64,000 bases of DNA from Loigolactobacillus coryniformis subsp. coryniformis KCTC 3167 = DSM 20001 (GCF_002706425.1 NZ_CP017713.1:310001-374000); one strand, 5' to 3'; counted from the stretch's first letter, positions 1-8,343 are shown. The notes: a model not told the origin generated them from the sequence alone. Numbers and translations: made by a program.

Positions 1-631
1 CGCTTGCCCACCACGGTGTCCAATTCGAAATGGCCGAACTCTTGGCGCTGGTCGATACTTTTAGGCCGTTCATCAATACTCCGTCCGGCCAGACGCTTGT
101 GCTTGATCGAGTGATGATGTTTGGCACGGTGGCGAGTTTTTTCGAGTAGATCAAGATTGCGGACTTCAAGTAACTGGGCATCAATATAGTGGTATAGCGT
201 CTTGGTCGAGACCATCTCCTCAGGTTGATATAAGCCTTCAAGTTTGGCCCGTCCTACTACTGCATCAGGCGACCAACCATCTTGACGCAAATGAGTCGTA
301 AAATAGTCGATAAAATCAGCGACACCGACGAGTTTCAAGGTCGATGACAGTGGGCTCGATTAGCTTCGTACTTAGCTTGTGCTGTTTCTGGTGAGTATAC
401 AGCGTAATATTGGCGTTGACCATTCACTTTTTTTACTTGGTCGATCTCGCCGCGGCACAATTCATTATTGATTGTTTGATGACAAACATTAAGCGCTCTG
501 GCAATTGCACGATTGGAATAGCCTTGGCTGTGCAGCGTAGCAATTCTGCCTCGTTCAAACGAAGTTAGGTGCTGACCTTTTTTTCTGACTGTGGTATTCT
601 GTTCTTGCATCAAGACAATAACCTCTTTCAT
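1..631 (-). pseudogene. IS30-family transposase, N-terminal part, frameshifted
   Basis: Reading starts at 631 on the minus strand. The first 98 residues hold the IS30 N-terminal helix-turn-helix (TSFERGRIATLHSQGYSNRAIAR, split here as TSFERGRIATLH and SQGYSNRAIAR) followed by a YYAVYSPETAQAKYEANR segment. This frame stops at 335-337 just after HCHRP. The next frame continues without a break to position 1 and reads LKLVGVADFIDYF, then WSPDA-like, KTLYHYID and FGHFELDTVVGK motifs, which is the normal continuation of IS30 transposases. One base appears to be missing between CGACC and TTGAAA near 337-342. Either this copy is inactive or a programmed shift is needed; the former is more likely. Confidence 0.75.
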
Positions 632-690
632 TGTTTGTGTAGGAACATCAATGATAACAGAGATTTGTCTTGGTGTTTTTTATTTTATCA
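1..690 (-). mobile_element. IS30-family insertion sequence, partial, entering from the left edge
   Basis: The minus strand carries the first part of an IS30-type transposase, and the rest lies beyond position 1. The non-coding end of the element should fall in the AT-rich stretch after about 640; I could not identify the terminal inverted repeat or a target duplication, so the outer boundary is approximate. The element is read toward the window edge, away from the acyltransferase gene at 874. Confidence 0.7.
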
Positions 691-873
691 ATTAGCTAAA
701 AGTATTTGGCTAACTTGATTATAAAACGCGCGAATGATAATTCTCTGAAAATTACGGTATTTTTTTCATACTTCATTCAAATTTAGGGACTACAATGGAA
801 AATAACTAAAAAACTAATTTAACCTATCTTTTTAAATAGATTGTCTGTTGTGCATAAGGGAGGAGTTATTTTA

Positions 874-1872
874 ATGAGCGGGAAACGCCGGATTGCATGG
901 ATCGATATTGCCAAAGCAATCGGAATTATTGCTGTAGTTGTTGGACATGCATATCCCGAACACGATACTTTTTATAACGTTTTATATTGGTGGCACATGC
1001 CACTGTTTTTCATGATCGGTGGTTTTTTTCTCCGACCATTGCAAGTGGGACAGTTCAAAACCTTTGCTCAGCATAAATTAGTTCCGCTGCTACGTGAGTA
1101 TTTTGGTTTTGGCTTGTTTCTGACTTTAGTCAGTGCTTGGGTCACACCAGAAAAGCGGCAGGGTCTGGCACAAGGTCTAAGTGATTTGCTATATGGTGGT
1201 ACGCATCTAAATGGCGTGCTAAGCGCTTTTTGGTACATGACGGTTTACCTGCTGGCGGTCACGTTGTTGACTGTGATCATCTCCTTTGTACCGCAAAATT
1301 GGTTGCGTTGGCTGATCATTACAGTTGCTTTTTTAGTGGGCACGGCGTACTCTAATGCCGGTGATTTATTCGGCTTTGCTTTGCCTGGGGATGCGGATGT
1401 CACACTGTGTGCGCTATTTTATATGTACGCTGGTCGCGAGTTGTTCCGCTATCAGCGGCAGCGACTGCGTTCCAATTGGTGGCTGAGTGTGATTGTTGCG
1501 TTAAGTAGCGCTGGGATTATGGCCCAACAACTCGGTGTGATCGATCTACACTTGTACATGAAATCCCATGAGATCACGAGTCAATCATTGGCGCTGATCT
1601 TACCGTTAATTTTGTGCAGTGCCATTTTTATGTTAGCTTATTGGCTGCAATTTACACCTTTTGTTAATGGGCTGACTTTTGTCGGTAAACATACGATGAT
1701 CATCATGTATCTGCATAAATTAGTTTTCGCTATTTTTGAACGCTTGGCCGGCGGGTCATGGTTGCTTTTAGCAATAGCGGGGCTTATGATACCAATAATG
1801 GTGATGGTATCATTTGAGCGGTTAAAAGAGAGTCGACAGCGCTTGTTCTGGTTAACACCGCGCTTGCAATAA
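874..1872 (+). CDS. Acyltransferase 3 family membrane protein (O-acyltransferase type)
   Basis: Multi-pass membrane protein of 332 residues. It opens with the acyltransferase 3 signature RIAWIDIAKAIGIIAVVVGH, whose His25 is the family's catalytic candidate, followed by about ten hydrophobic segments including WWHMPLFFMIGGFF. Such proteins transfer acetyl or other acyl groups to cell-wall polymers, polysaccharides or secreted molecules; the acceptor cannot be read from sequence. The ATG at 874 is chosen because GGGAGGAG lies 8 bases upstream; an in-frame TTG at 841 has no ribosome site. Single gene, followed after 60 bases by a DUF915 hydrolase that may be co-transcribed. Confidence 0.8.
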   Translation: MSGKRRIAWIDIAKAIGIIAVVVGHAYPEHDTFYNVLYWWHMPLFFMIGGFFLRPLQVGQFKTFAQHKLVPLLREYFGFGLFLTLVSAWVTPEKRQGLAQGLSDLLYGGTHLNGVLSAFWYMTVYLLAVTLLTVIISFVPQNWLRWLIITVAFLVGTAYSNAGDLFGFALPGDADVTLCALFYMYAGRELFRYQRQRLRSNWWLSVIVALSSAGIMAQQLGVIDLHLYMKSHEITSQSLALILPLILCSAIFMLAYWLQFTPFVNGLTFVGKHTMIIMYLHKLVFAIFERLAGGSWLLLAIAGLMIPIMVMVSFERLKESRQRLFWLTPRLQ

Positions 1873-1932
1873 CCTATCGCTCAAGCCAAATGCAACAACT
1901 GCGAAATATTTATGAACAGGTGTGATCAAGCG

Positions 1933-2814
1933 ATGAAGAAGTGGCGGTTATGGGTGATCGGTTTATTTGGCACGTTTTGTTTAGCCGCGCTACTATTAAC
2001 GTGGTATCAGCGACAGCAACAAAACATGCGCTATTTGAGTGCGCATACGCCAACCCTTTTTGTGCATGGGTGGCGGGGAACTGCCCATTCAACGGATCAA
2101 ATGATCAGTGCTGCAGAAGAAGCGGGTGCGGCTAAGAAAGTTTTAACAGTGACAGTTACGCCGCAGGGTAAGCTGATCTATAGTGGTTATTGGCGCAAAA
2201 ATCAGCGTAATCCAATCATTCAGGTGATCTTCAGCAATAATCGCGCTGGCGAAGTACAGTATACGCGTTGGTTGATCAAATTAATGCGCGATTTAAAGCA
2301 ACGTTACCAAGTCGCACAAGTGAATCTGGTGGGACACTCGATGGGCGCTTACGCTGTGGTCGCCTATGCATTGAAGGTGGGTAATCAGGCTGCTTATCCG
2401 CGCTTGCATAAATTAGTTGCGATCGCAGGCCCATTTGATGGGATTGCTGGTCAAAAGTCAGCCACACATCCCGCTGATGGCACGACTTGGACTGACCGTT
2501 TCCATGAAAACCACTTGATGGCAAACGGGGAACCGTTGATCGTGCATTCTGAATATTTGCGATTAGAACACTTACGGCAAAATTTTCCGCGGCAAGCCAA
2601 GGTTCTGAATATTTATGGTGACCTCAAGGATGGTACTGATTCAGATAAGGTGGTTACTTTAGTATCAGCCACCTCGCTCCGTTATTTAGTTGCCAAGCGC
2701 GCCGCCAGCTATCAAACGCAGAAAGTCACTGGGCCTAACGCTGAGCACAGTCGGTTACATCAAAATAATCCTGTCGTTGACGGTGCTTTGATCGCGTTTC
2801 TGTGGGGAAAATGA
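1933..2814 (+). CDS. DUF915-type alpha/beta hydrolase with N-terminal membrane anchor
   Basis: 293 residues from the ATG at 1933, which has AGGTG 11 bases upstream (an in-frame ATG at 1912 has no clear ribosome site). Residues about 5-25 form a hydrophobic segment after MKKW, either a signal peptide or an anchor, placing the enzyme outside the membrane. TLFVHGWRGT marks the oxyanion region, GHSMGAYAVV carries the nucleophile Ser136, GDLKDGTDSD is the likely acid and HSRLH near the C terminus the likely base. DUF915 hydrolases are common in lactobacilli and their substrate is unknown; weak cutinase or lipase activity is possible. Confidence 0.82.
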   Translation: MKKWRLWVIGLFGTFCLAALLLTWYQRQQQNMRYLSAHTPTLFVHGWRGTAHSTDQMISAAEEAGAAKKVLTVTVTPQGKLIYSGYWRKNQRNPIIQVIFSNNRAGEVQYTRWLIKLMRDLKQRYQVAQVNLVGHSMGAYAVVAYALKVGNQAAYPRLHKLVAIAGPFDGIAGQKSATHPADGTTWTDRFHENHLMANGEPLIVHSEYLRLEHLRQNFPRQAKVLNIYGDLKDGTDSDKVVTLVSATSLRYLVAKRAASYQTQKVTGPNAEHSRLHQNNPVVDGALIAFLWGK

Positions 2815-2911
2815 GGGCAATTTTGCAAGCAAGCGCCGAATATGCTAAGATAGCTCTTGTTTTTACTATTCACGAAAACGACCTGTTAAAAAAGCAAAGG
2901 TGGCTTAATTG

Positions 2912-3106
2912 ATGAAGACAAAATGGAAGATTGCATTTGCGGCCTGCGTTTGTTTAGTCGTCTTGCTCGGAATTTTGGCAACCTTGCAGTTGCCCTGGGC
3001 GTTGACGCTAGTAAGCGTGGTTGCAACTTTACTGCTAGTCAGTATTGTTGTCGCGATCATCTCTTACGTTTTCGGCGTAATCGAGTCGAGTATTCGACGA
3101 AACTAG
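2912..3106 (+). CDS. Small membrane protein of unknown function
   Basis: 64 residues: a short basic start (MKTKWK) and two hydrophobic helices, roughly residues 6-27 and 30-56, ending in SSIRRN. The ATG at 2912 follows AAAGGTGG by 8 bases; TTG at 2909 directly before it is also possible. It stands alone between the hydrolase gene and a terminator. I recognise no family. It could be a DUF3955-like or stress-associated small membrane protein, but nothing decides this. Confidence 0.6.
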   Translation: MKTKWKIAFAACVCLVVLLGILATLQLPWALTLVSVVATLLLVSIVVAIISYVFGVIESSIRRN

Positions 3107-3120
3107 AATGACGATAAAAT

Positions 3121-3164
3121 AAAAGCAAGTAGCTGACGTACATAACGCCGCTGCTTGCTTTTTT
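3121..3164. terminator. Bidirectional intrinsic terminator
   Basis: A 13-bp stem, AAAAGCAAGTAGC pairing with GCTGCTTGCTTTT (one G-U pair), with T-runs in both orientations. It lies between the convergent small membrane gene and the UspA gene. Confidence 0.85.
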
Positions 3165-3176
3165 GCTACAATCGAT

Positions 3177-3653
3177 TTATTTTTCTAACGCTGTATGGTT
3201 ATCCAGCTTAGTTTTAACCACTAAAACATCAGGTAACGCATGCCGGTTAACGTATTCGGTTACTGAACCGACTAACACACGCTCCACCGCGTTTAAACCA
3301 GTGGCACCAATCATGATTAGATCATTATGGTGTTCTGCTGGAAAATCTTGTGCAATAACAGTTTTGGGACTACCAAAACGTACATGGATCGCGATATCAT
3401 CAAAGTTATCTGTTTCCTTAACTTTTTTAACGGTGTCTTCCAAATATTGTTGTGCATCTTCAGACATCTTATAAATTACATCGCCATCGATCAAGCCAGA
3501 ATAATTATAGCTGTACTGCTTGGTATCGAGAATATTTAATAAGTCAATGTGAGCTTGATTCCGCTTGGCAACAGAAACTGCTTTCTCTAAAGCTAATTCC
3601 GCTTCGTCGGAGCCATCCATGGGCACTAAAATGTTGCGATATTCTTGTAACAT
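3177..3653 (-). CDS. Universal stress protein, UspA family
   Basis: 158-residue cytoplasmic Usp-fold protein. It begins YRNILVPMDGSDEAE (Asp of the first strand) and carries the ATP-binding signature G-x2-G-x9-G-S near residues 117-131 (GATGLNAVERVLVGS), so it belongs to the ATP-binding subgroup. The ATG at 3653 is preceded by GGGGGAAG; an upstream ATG at 3686 lacks a ribosome site. Proteins of this kind bind ATP and help survival under stress; no partner is encoded beside it. A TATAAT box lies about 40 bases upstream on the minus strand. Confidence 0.9.
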   Translation of the reverse strand: MLQEYRNILVPMDGSDEAELALEKAVSVAKRNQAHIDLLNILDTKQYSYNYSGLIDGDVIYKMSEDAQQYLEDTVKKVKETDNFDDIAIHVRFGSPKTVIAQDFPAEHHNDLIMIGATGLNAVERVLVGSVTEYVNRHALPDVLVVKTKLDNHTALEK

Positions 3654-3689
3654 AATACTTCCCCCGCTTTCGTAATGTGGTAACAATTC

Positions 3690-3696
3690 TATTATA
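3690..3696 (-). promoter_or_regulatory. Probable -10 region of the UspA gene
   Basis: The minus strand reads TATAATAG at about 3697-3690, near a good leader length to the ATG at 3653. No convincing -35 is found at 17 bases; TTGACC lies only 10 bases upstream of the -10. Start site is therefore tentative. Confidence 0.4.
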
Positions 3697-3739
3697 GTCT
3701 AATTAGGGTCAACTTTTCAGCAAAAAAGTATAAAAAATG

Positions 3740-3840
3740 CCCACTAGCAAGTAGCAGGCACATCATCTTAAGAAGTGAGGATAAGCAGTCCTCGCTTCAA
3801 ATTTACCATTAAATTCAGCACAGGTAAATCTTTTTTGCTA
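3740..3840 (+). ncRNA. Candidate small structured RNA with terminator
   Basis: No gene occupies 3654-3996. Within it a 10-bp hairpin (GAAGTGAGGA pairing with TCCTCGCTTC, loop TAAGCAG, 3773-3799) is followed at once by a second stem ATTTACC/GGTAAAT (3803-3832) and CTTTTTTG, a plausible plus-strand terminator. Two hairpins and a T-run with no gene upstream on this strand suggest a short transcript. No promoter of consensus quality is visible, so this is only a candidate. Confidence 0.3.
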
Positions 3841-3996
3841 AAATTTCAGCCCGCAGCGCAAGATGAAACTCGGTCGGAAGCATGATGTTGGCAAGTGCAA
3901 CCGGCTTTATAATAAACTTATCAAGTAAAGTTAGACGGCAAGCATGTGCTAGTTTTTTGCATTTGCATCTTGCTTGTCAAGCAGAGGAGGCTAATT

Positions 3997-4179
3997 ATGG
4001 AAAGATTACACAAATCAGCGACTAACCGGATGGTTGCTGGCGTACTTGGCGGCTTTGCTGAGCGCTATGGGATCGATGCTACCGTATTAAGAATTATTTT
4101 CGCAGTTCTGGCCGTTGTGACTGTAGGTTTCCCAATGGTCGTTCTCTACGCAATTGCAGCTTTGATCATGCCCGATTAG
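3997..4179 (+). CDS. PspC domain protein
   Basis: 60 residues, almost entirely a PspC domain: short N-terminal segment LHKSATNRMVAGVLGGFAERY, then DATVLRIIFAVLAVVT and a second hydrophobic stretch ending in PD. PspC domain proteins sit in the membrane and are linked to envelope stress responses in Firmicutes. The ATG at 3997 follows AGAGGAGG by 6 bases and is preferred over ATG 3946, which would add an unusual Cys-rich hydrophobic extension without a ribosome site. A terminator follows at once, so the gene is probably monocistronic. Confidence 0.85.
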   Translation: MERLHKSATNRMVAGVLGGFAERYGIDATVLRIIFAVLAVVTVGFPMVVLYAIAALIMPD

Positions 4180-4197
4180 TTATTGATCATTTTCACC

Positions 4198-4222
4198 ACC
4201 GCGCAAGGTTGCGCGGTTTTTT
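4198..4222 (+). terminator. Intrinsic terminator after the PspC gene
   Basis: Stem ACCGCGCAA/TTGCGCGGT with a two-base loop followed by TTTTTT. Confidence 0.85.
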
Positions 4223-4297
4223 GTATTACTTGATACTTATCAAGTTGTTTTCCCACCAGATTCGATATATTAGGAAAAAGAGAGCGAGGCTAGACTT

Positions 4298-4705
4298 ATG
4301 ATCAATATGTATTTTCACACTAGTGATCCAGCAAAAAATAAAATGGTTCGTTGGTTTAAACGCCAGCATTTGAGTTTGCAGATCCGTAATATTTTGCAAA
4401 AACCGTTGAGTAAAGCGGAGATCACAAAACTTTTTTTAATGTCTGATAACGGTACTGATGATTTATTGGCGCAGCGTGCTAAGGCAACCCAGGCATTAGC
4501 GTTAGGTGATGATTTAACTTTTAACGAAATGGTCGAGGTTGTCCAGGCACATCCACAGATTTTAAAAAATCCGATCGTGTTTGATGAACATAGTTTGATC
4601 ACTGGCTTTAACTTGGAAAAAGTCGGCGTCTTCATTCCACAAAAGGAGCGCAAACGGGAGCGGTTATCTTTGTTTGGCCAACTTTATATGGCTGATTTGA
4701 TCTAG
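4298..4705 (+). CDS. Spx/ArsC-like protein lacking the redox CxxC
   Basis: 135 residues aligning along most of Spx: MYFHTSDPAKNKMVRWF at the N terminus, RNILQKPLSKAEI (Spx RNI..EPLS..EI), MSDNGTDDLLAQRAKA (Spx EDGTDEIIS.R) and PIVFDEHSLITGFNLE (Spx PIIIDEKRLQVGYN). Spx binds the RNA polymerase alpha C-terminal domain and uses a Cys-x-x-Cys switch to sense disulfide stress. Here those cysteines are Asp10 and Lys13 and the protein contains no Cys, so any role cannot be thiol-gated. Ribosome site AGCGAGG lies before the ATG. Single gene. Confidence 0.7.
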   Translation: MINMYFHTSDPAKNKMVRWFKRQHLSLQIRNILQKPLSKAEITKLFLMSDNGTDDLLAQRAKATQALALGDDLTFNEMVEVVQAHPQILKNPIVFDEHSLITGFNLEKVGVFIPQKERKRERLSLFGQLYMADLI

Positions 4706-4756
4706 TTTTTTATCGTTGGGAGTTAGGGTGTAAGCTAAAATGAAATCGTTTTTTTA

Positions 4757-4794
4757 TTGTAGCCGGACACTAAGTGCAAAGTGTCCGGCTACAA
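4757..4794. repeat. Perfect 15-bp inverted repeat with 8-base loop
   Basis: TTGTAGCCGGACACT (4757-4771) and its exact complement (4780-4794) flank AAGTGCAA. The stem is GC-rich, but no T-run follows it on either strand (A-rich tracts lie outside instead), so it is not a standard terminator. It sits 50 bases behind the Spx-like gene and 100 bases before the YhgE gene. Confidence 0.7.
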
Positions 4795-4895
4795 AACGCT
4801 AGTTTATTTGTAAAATGTTCTCTAGAGAAGTTTATGGATATTAAAAGTAGAGATTTGATTTTTAGATGAGTTTTAGGTGGGAAGGAATTTAAGTT

Positions 4896-7800
4896 ATGAA
4901 AATGGTCAAAAATGAGTGGCGGTTTATCCGGCACAACCGATTAATTCTGCTATCAGTGATCGTAATGACACTGATTCCGTTTCTTTACAGTGTCTTCTTC
5001 TTGAAGTCAGTTTGGGATCCTTATGGCGAAACAAAGAGTTTGCCAGTGGCGGTGGTCAATCAAGATCAGCCAGTCAAATACAATGGGGAAACCTTGAACG
5101 TCGGTAAACAAACGGTGCAAAAACTGAAAAATAATAACCAATTGGGCTGGCGCTTTGTTTCCGCTAAGCAAGCCGCTCAAGGGTTAAAAGATAAAAAATA
5201 CTATACGGTCATCACGCTGCCGAAGAATTTTTCGGCCAACGCAACGACCGCTTTGAATAAGAACCCTAAGAAAATGCAACTAACCTATAAAACCAATGAT
5301 TCGCTGAACTATATTGGTGAAGTCATTAGTTCAGTCGGTGCTTCTTCCTTGGATAAAGAGATCCGCGCGGCAGTGACCAATGCTTATGCCAGTGCGATGT
5401 TCGATCAATTACATGTGGTTGGTAAAGGGATGAACACCGCTGCCAAAGGCGCCACTCAACTGGATAATGGTTTAGTCACATTGAATGATGGCCTAGGCCA
5501 GTACACTGTGGCCGTTTCACAAGTTAACGATGGTGTACAGACTTTGAACGTTAGTGTGAAACCATTAGCGACTGGTGTGCAGCAATTGGCGACTGGCGGT
5601 AATCAATTAGCAACTGGGGTCAGCGCCTACACTGCCGGCGTTGGCCAATTAGCTAACGGGATTGGTACACTACAAAGTAGTGTTGGTCCGTTGGCTAGTG
5701 GTGTGCAGCAGTTGGCAACGGGTGGCAATAAACTAAATGCTGGCGTTGGTACGTACACTGCTGGTGTTAGTCAATTGGCTGGTGGCATTGGCACGTTGCA
5801 AAGCAGTGTTGGTCCGTTGGCTAGTGGTGTGCAACAGTTGGCTGATGGCGGTAATCAATTAACTGCCAAATCAAGTCAATTGAATAGTGGGGCACAACAA
5901 GTTTCTGGTGGACTTAGTACGTTACAAAGTAATGTGGGCCCATTAGCGACTGGGGTCGAAGGTTTAACGAAAGGTGCACAAAAACTAAGTGATAATTCCA
6001 CTAGTTTATCCACTGGTAGTCAGCAAGTTGCTGATGGTCTAAGTCAATTAAATGAAAAAACACCAGAGTTAACAGCTAAGGTTGACACACTAGACTCGGG
6101 TCTACAGGATTTATCGAGTGGTAGTCAAGAGTTAGTTAAAGGTATTCAAGCTATTAATTCTGGGATTGCTAAGAAAGATGATCAGTTGACTCAACTGCAA
6201 AGTGGTCTTGATAAGACCAATGCTGGAATCCAGGCTTTATACGCAGGTGTTAATGATTCTGCAACAACAGAAACCTTAAATAATTTGAGCGGACAGTTAA
6301 CTAAGATCAGTGCAGCAATTGCAACAACTAAAACGGGTTTGGCAACAATTGAGACTAACACATCGACTACTGCTAATGCATTACAGGAGATTGACACACA
6401 GGCAATTCAATCTAGTGATTTAACGGCTAGTCAAAAACAATCAATTTTAGGTGCGGTTGGCACTATTGCAAAGGCACAATCAAGTAATCAAACACAATTA
6501 CAAGCTTTACAAACTGCCTTGACGCCACTTTCGCAAATTAATACCAATGATTTAACTACTTTAATGCAGCGTGTTGCTACCCTTAAATCAGGGATTAATC
6601 AACTTTATACAGTCTATACTACTGGTAGTGGGGCAACCCCAAGTCTTTATAGTGGGGCATCGAGCACAATTACATCACTGAAGAGTATTGAAACTGCGAC
6701 TTCCAGTGAAAGCGAGTTGTACGGTGGTACTAAAAAATTAAGCACGGGTTTGGCAACGGCATCTGCTGGTGTAACTAGTTTGAATACGACTGTGTTACCG
6801 TCACTTACGACTGCTATTAGCCGACTCTCTACTGGTGCCGGTGAAGTTAATAATGGTATTACGACTTATACAAATGGTGTCAGCACGCTTAATGGTGGAT
6901 TAACTAAATTAAATAATTCTGTTCCAACCTTGACTAACGGTGTTAGCCAATTGGCCACAGGCTCTAATCAATTAGCATCTGGGGTCAGCCAATATACAAA
7001 TGGTACCAATAAGGTTGCGTCTGGCTTAAACACCATGAATGGCCAAGTACCAACATTAGTTTCCGGTGTCGGTCAGCTTTATACTGGTTCGCAAACATTG
7101 AATGCTAATTCAGGTACACTGAAATCTGGTACTAGTCAGTTAGCTTCCGGTTTAAACACTATGAACAGCCAAGTGCCAACGCTGGTTTCCGGTGTCGGTC
7201 AACTTTACACTGGGTCGCAAACATTAAATGCTAACTCAAGTACATTGAATTCTGGTACTAATCAATTAGCTGCTGGCTTGAATACGATGAACGCACAGGT
7301 ACCAACTTTAACCGCTGGTGTAGCTAAGTTAGCTGATGGTACTAGTCAGTTGAACAGCAAATCGGCTGAATTAACCGCTGGTGGCGATAAATTAAACGCA
7401 GGTTCTAATACCTTAGCAGTTGCTTTAACTGCCGGTGGTAAGAAAGTCAACGGTATTCAAACGACTGCTAAGACAGCCGATATGTTTGCTAGTCCGACTA
7501 AGTTAAGTCATAAGACGTATAGTTATGTACCTAACTATGGTCATGCCTTGGCGCCTTATGTTCTGTCACTGGCCTTATATGTTGGTGCGATCGTCTTTAA
7601 CTTTGCTTATCCGATCCGGAAAATCTCAACCAAAGGCCAATCAGCAACTGCTTGGTTCTTCAGTAAGGTTTCTGTTGGTGGCGTTGTTGCTATCATGATG
7701 GCCGTCATAGAAGCTAGCTTGATGTTAGCCTTTGGTCTACAAGTCGATCATATTGGGGCCTTTTATCTGATCGCAATCATCTTTGCTTTAGCATCGATGT

Positions 7801-8156
7801 TCCTTGTCATGTTGCTATCAATGGCCTTCGATAATCCAGGTCGCTTCGTGGCGATGGTCTTGTTGATGCTACAATTAGGTGGTTCTGGTGGGACGTTCCC
7901 AATGGAAATCACTAACTCGTTCTATAATGCGATTCATCCGTATATTCCGATGACGTACTCGATCCTTGGCTTCCGTCAAGCTATCACGTCTGGCTTAGGT
8001 AGTGGCCAGATATGGAGTTCGACTGGCGTCTTAGTGGGTATTCTAGTGGTCAGTCTCTTGTTATTATGGTGGATCATGCAGATCTTACAACGAATTCATT
8101 TAAGTGGTGTGTCCCAATTAGATGAAAATCAAAAATTACAAAAACTTGAACAATAA
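4896..8156 (+). CDS. YhgE/Pip domain membrane protein with long repeat region
   Basis: 1086 residues. A first membrane helix at about 15-37 is followed by the YhgE/Pip N-terminal extracellular domain (VAVVNQDQPV, YYTVITLPKNFS), then about 650 residues of near-repeats of the type LxxGxxxLxxGxxxL, predicted to be coiled-coil or helical. The C terminus (about 870-1070) has five to six membrane helices including GGSGGTFPMEITNSFY, typical of ABC-2-like membrane modules. Homologues include lactococcal Pip (phage receptor), B. subtilis YhgE and ESAT-6 secretion-related proteins, so envelope transport or surface exposure is likely. Ribosome site GGGAAGG before the ATG. Terminator follows; no operon partner. 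Confidence 0.88.
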   Translation: MKMVKNEWRFIRHNRLILLSVIVMTLIPFLYSVFFLKSVWDPYGETKSLPVAVVNQDQPVKYNGETLNVGKQTVQKLKNNNQLGWRFVSAKQAAQGLKDKKYYTVITLPKNFSANATTALNKNPKKMQLTYKTNDSLNYIGEVISSVGASSLDKEIRAAVTNAYASAMFDQLHVVGKGMNTAAKGATQLDNGLVTLNDGLGQYTVAVSQVNDGVQTLNVSVKPLATGVQQLATGGNQLATGVSAYTAGVGQLANGIGTLQSSVGPLASGVQQLATGGNKLNAGVGTYTAGVSQLAGGIGTLQSSVGPLASGVQQLADGGNQLTAKSSQLNSGAQQVSGGLSTLQSNVGPLATGVEGLTKGAQKLSDNSTSLSTGSQQVADGLSQLNEKTPELTAKVDTLDSGLQDLSSGSQELVKGIQAINSGIAKKDDQLTQLQSGLDKTNAGIQALYAGVNDSATTETLNNLSGQLTKISAAIATTKTGLATIETNTSTTANALQEIDTQAIQSSDLTASQKQSILGAVGTIAKAQSSNQTQLQALQTALTPLSQINTNDLTTLMQRVATLKSGINQLYTVYTTGSGATPSLYSGASSTITSLKSIETATSSESELYGGTKKLSTGLATASAGVTSLNTTVLPSLTTAISRLSTGAGEVNNGITTYTNGVSTLNGGLTKLNNSVPTLTNGVSQLATGSNQLASGVSQYTNGTNKVASGLNTMNGQVPTLVSGVGQLYTGSQTLNANSGTLKSGTSQLASGLNTMNSQVPTLVSGVGQLYTGSQTLNANSSTLNSGTNQLAAGLNTMNAQVPTLTAGVAKLADGTSQLNSKSAELTAGGDKLNAGSNTLAVALTAGGKKVNGIQTTAKTADMFASPTKLSHKTYSYVPNYGHALAPYVLSLALYVGAIVFNFAYPIRKISTKGQSATAWFFSKVSVGGVVAIMMAVIEASLMLAFGLQVDHIGAFYLIAIIFALASMFLVMLLSMAFDNPGRFVAMVLLMLQLGGSGGTFPMEITNSFYNAIHPYIPMTYSILGFRQAITSGLGSGQIWSSTGVLVGILVVSLLLLWWIMQILQRIHLSGVSQLDENQKLQKLEQ
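5550..5960 (+). repeat. Direct repeats within the YhgE gene, first block
   Basis: About 130-base units encode SSVGPLASGVQQLATGGN-type modules with TYTAGVSQLAGGIGTLQ between them. The copies beginning near 5670 and 5805 share long nearly identical stretches, which makes slippage and length variation likely. Confidence 0.75.
7015..7315 (+). repeat. Direct repeats within the YhgE gene, second block
   Basis: Two and a half units of about 120 bases encode QVPTLVSGVGQLYTGSQTL followed by NANSxTLxSGTxQLAxGLN. Bases differ at scattered third positions, so the duplication is not the most recent kind. Confidence 0.75.
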
Positions 8157-8162
8157 ATTTAC

Positions 8163-8195
8163 AGCTTAGCCGTTAAATCGGCTAAGCTTTTTTTT
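8163..8195 (+). terminator. Intrinsic terminator after the YhgE gene
   Basis: Perfect 10-bp stem AGCTTAGCCG/CGGCTAAGCT with loop TTAAAT and a run of seven or eight T. Confidence 0.92.
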
Positions 8196-8302
8196 GACAA
8201 ATTTACTTGTTGAAATGTTAAATTTGAAAAAATTTTTGACTGTATTTTTCCAAGTATAGCAAGCTTTTTTGGCGCTCGGCTTTGTGAAAAATAAAATTTA
8301 AT

Positions 8303-8343
8303 TTGACTTTTTTAAATCACTGCAATAAACTTTGAACATCAAA
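8303..8343 (+). promoter_or_regulatory. fab operon promoter with FabT-like operator
   Basis: TTGACT (8303-8308), 17-base spacer, TAAACT (8326-8331). The palindrome TTTGAACATCAAA (8331-8343) begins on the last base of the -10 and covers the expected start site. It matches the FabT operator type known from streptococci (TTTGA-N3-TCAAA), so repression by the FabT encoded in this operon, with acyl-ACP as co-repressor, is expected. Confidence 0.75.

Noticed and set aside
3163-3474. 103-residue plus-strand frame opposite the universal stress protein
   Set aside because: Shadow of the UspA gene and begins inside a terminator.
7015-7315. Regular repeats considered as CRISPR-like
   Set aside because: Repeats are coding, in frame and without unique spacers of constant length; no cas genes.
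4896-8156. Phage gene, because homologues are called phage infection protein
   Set aside because: Pip is a host membrane protein used as a receptor; no phage structural or lysogeny genes are nearby.
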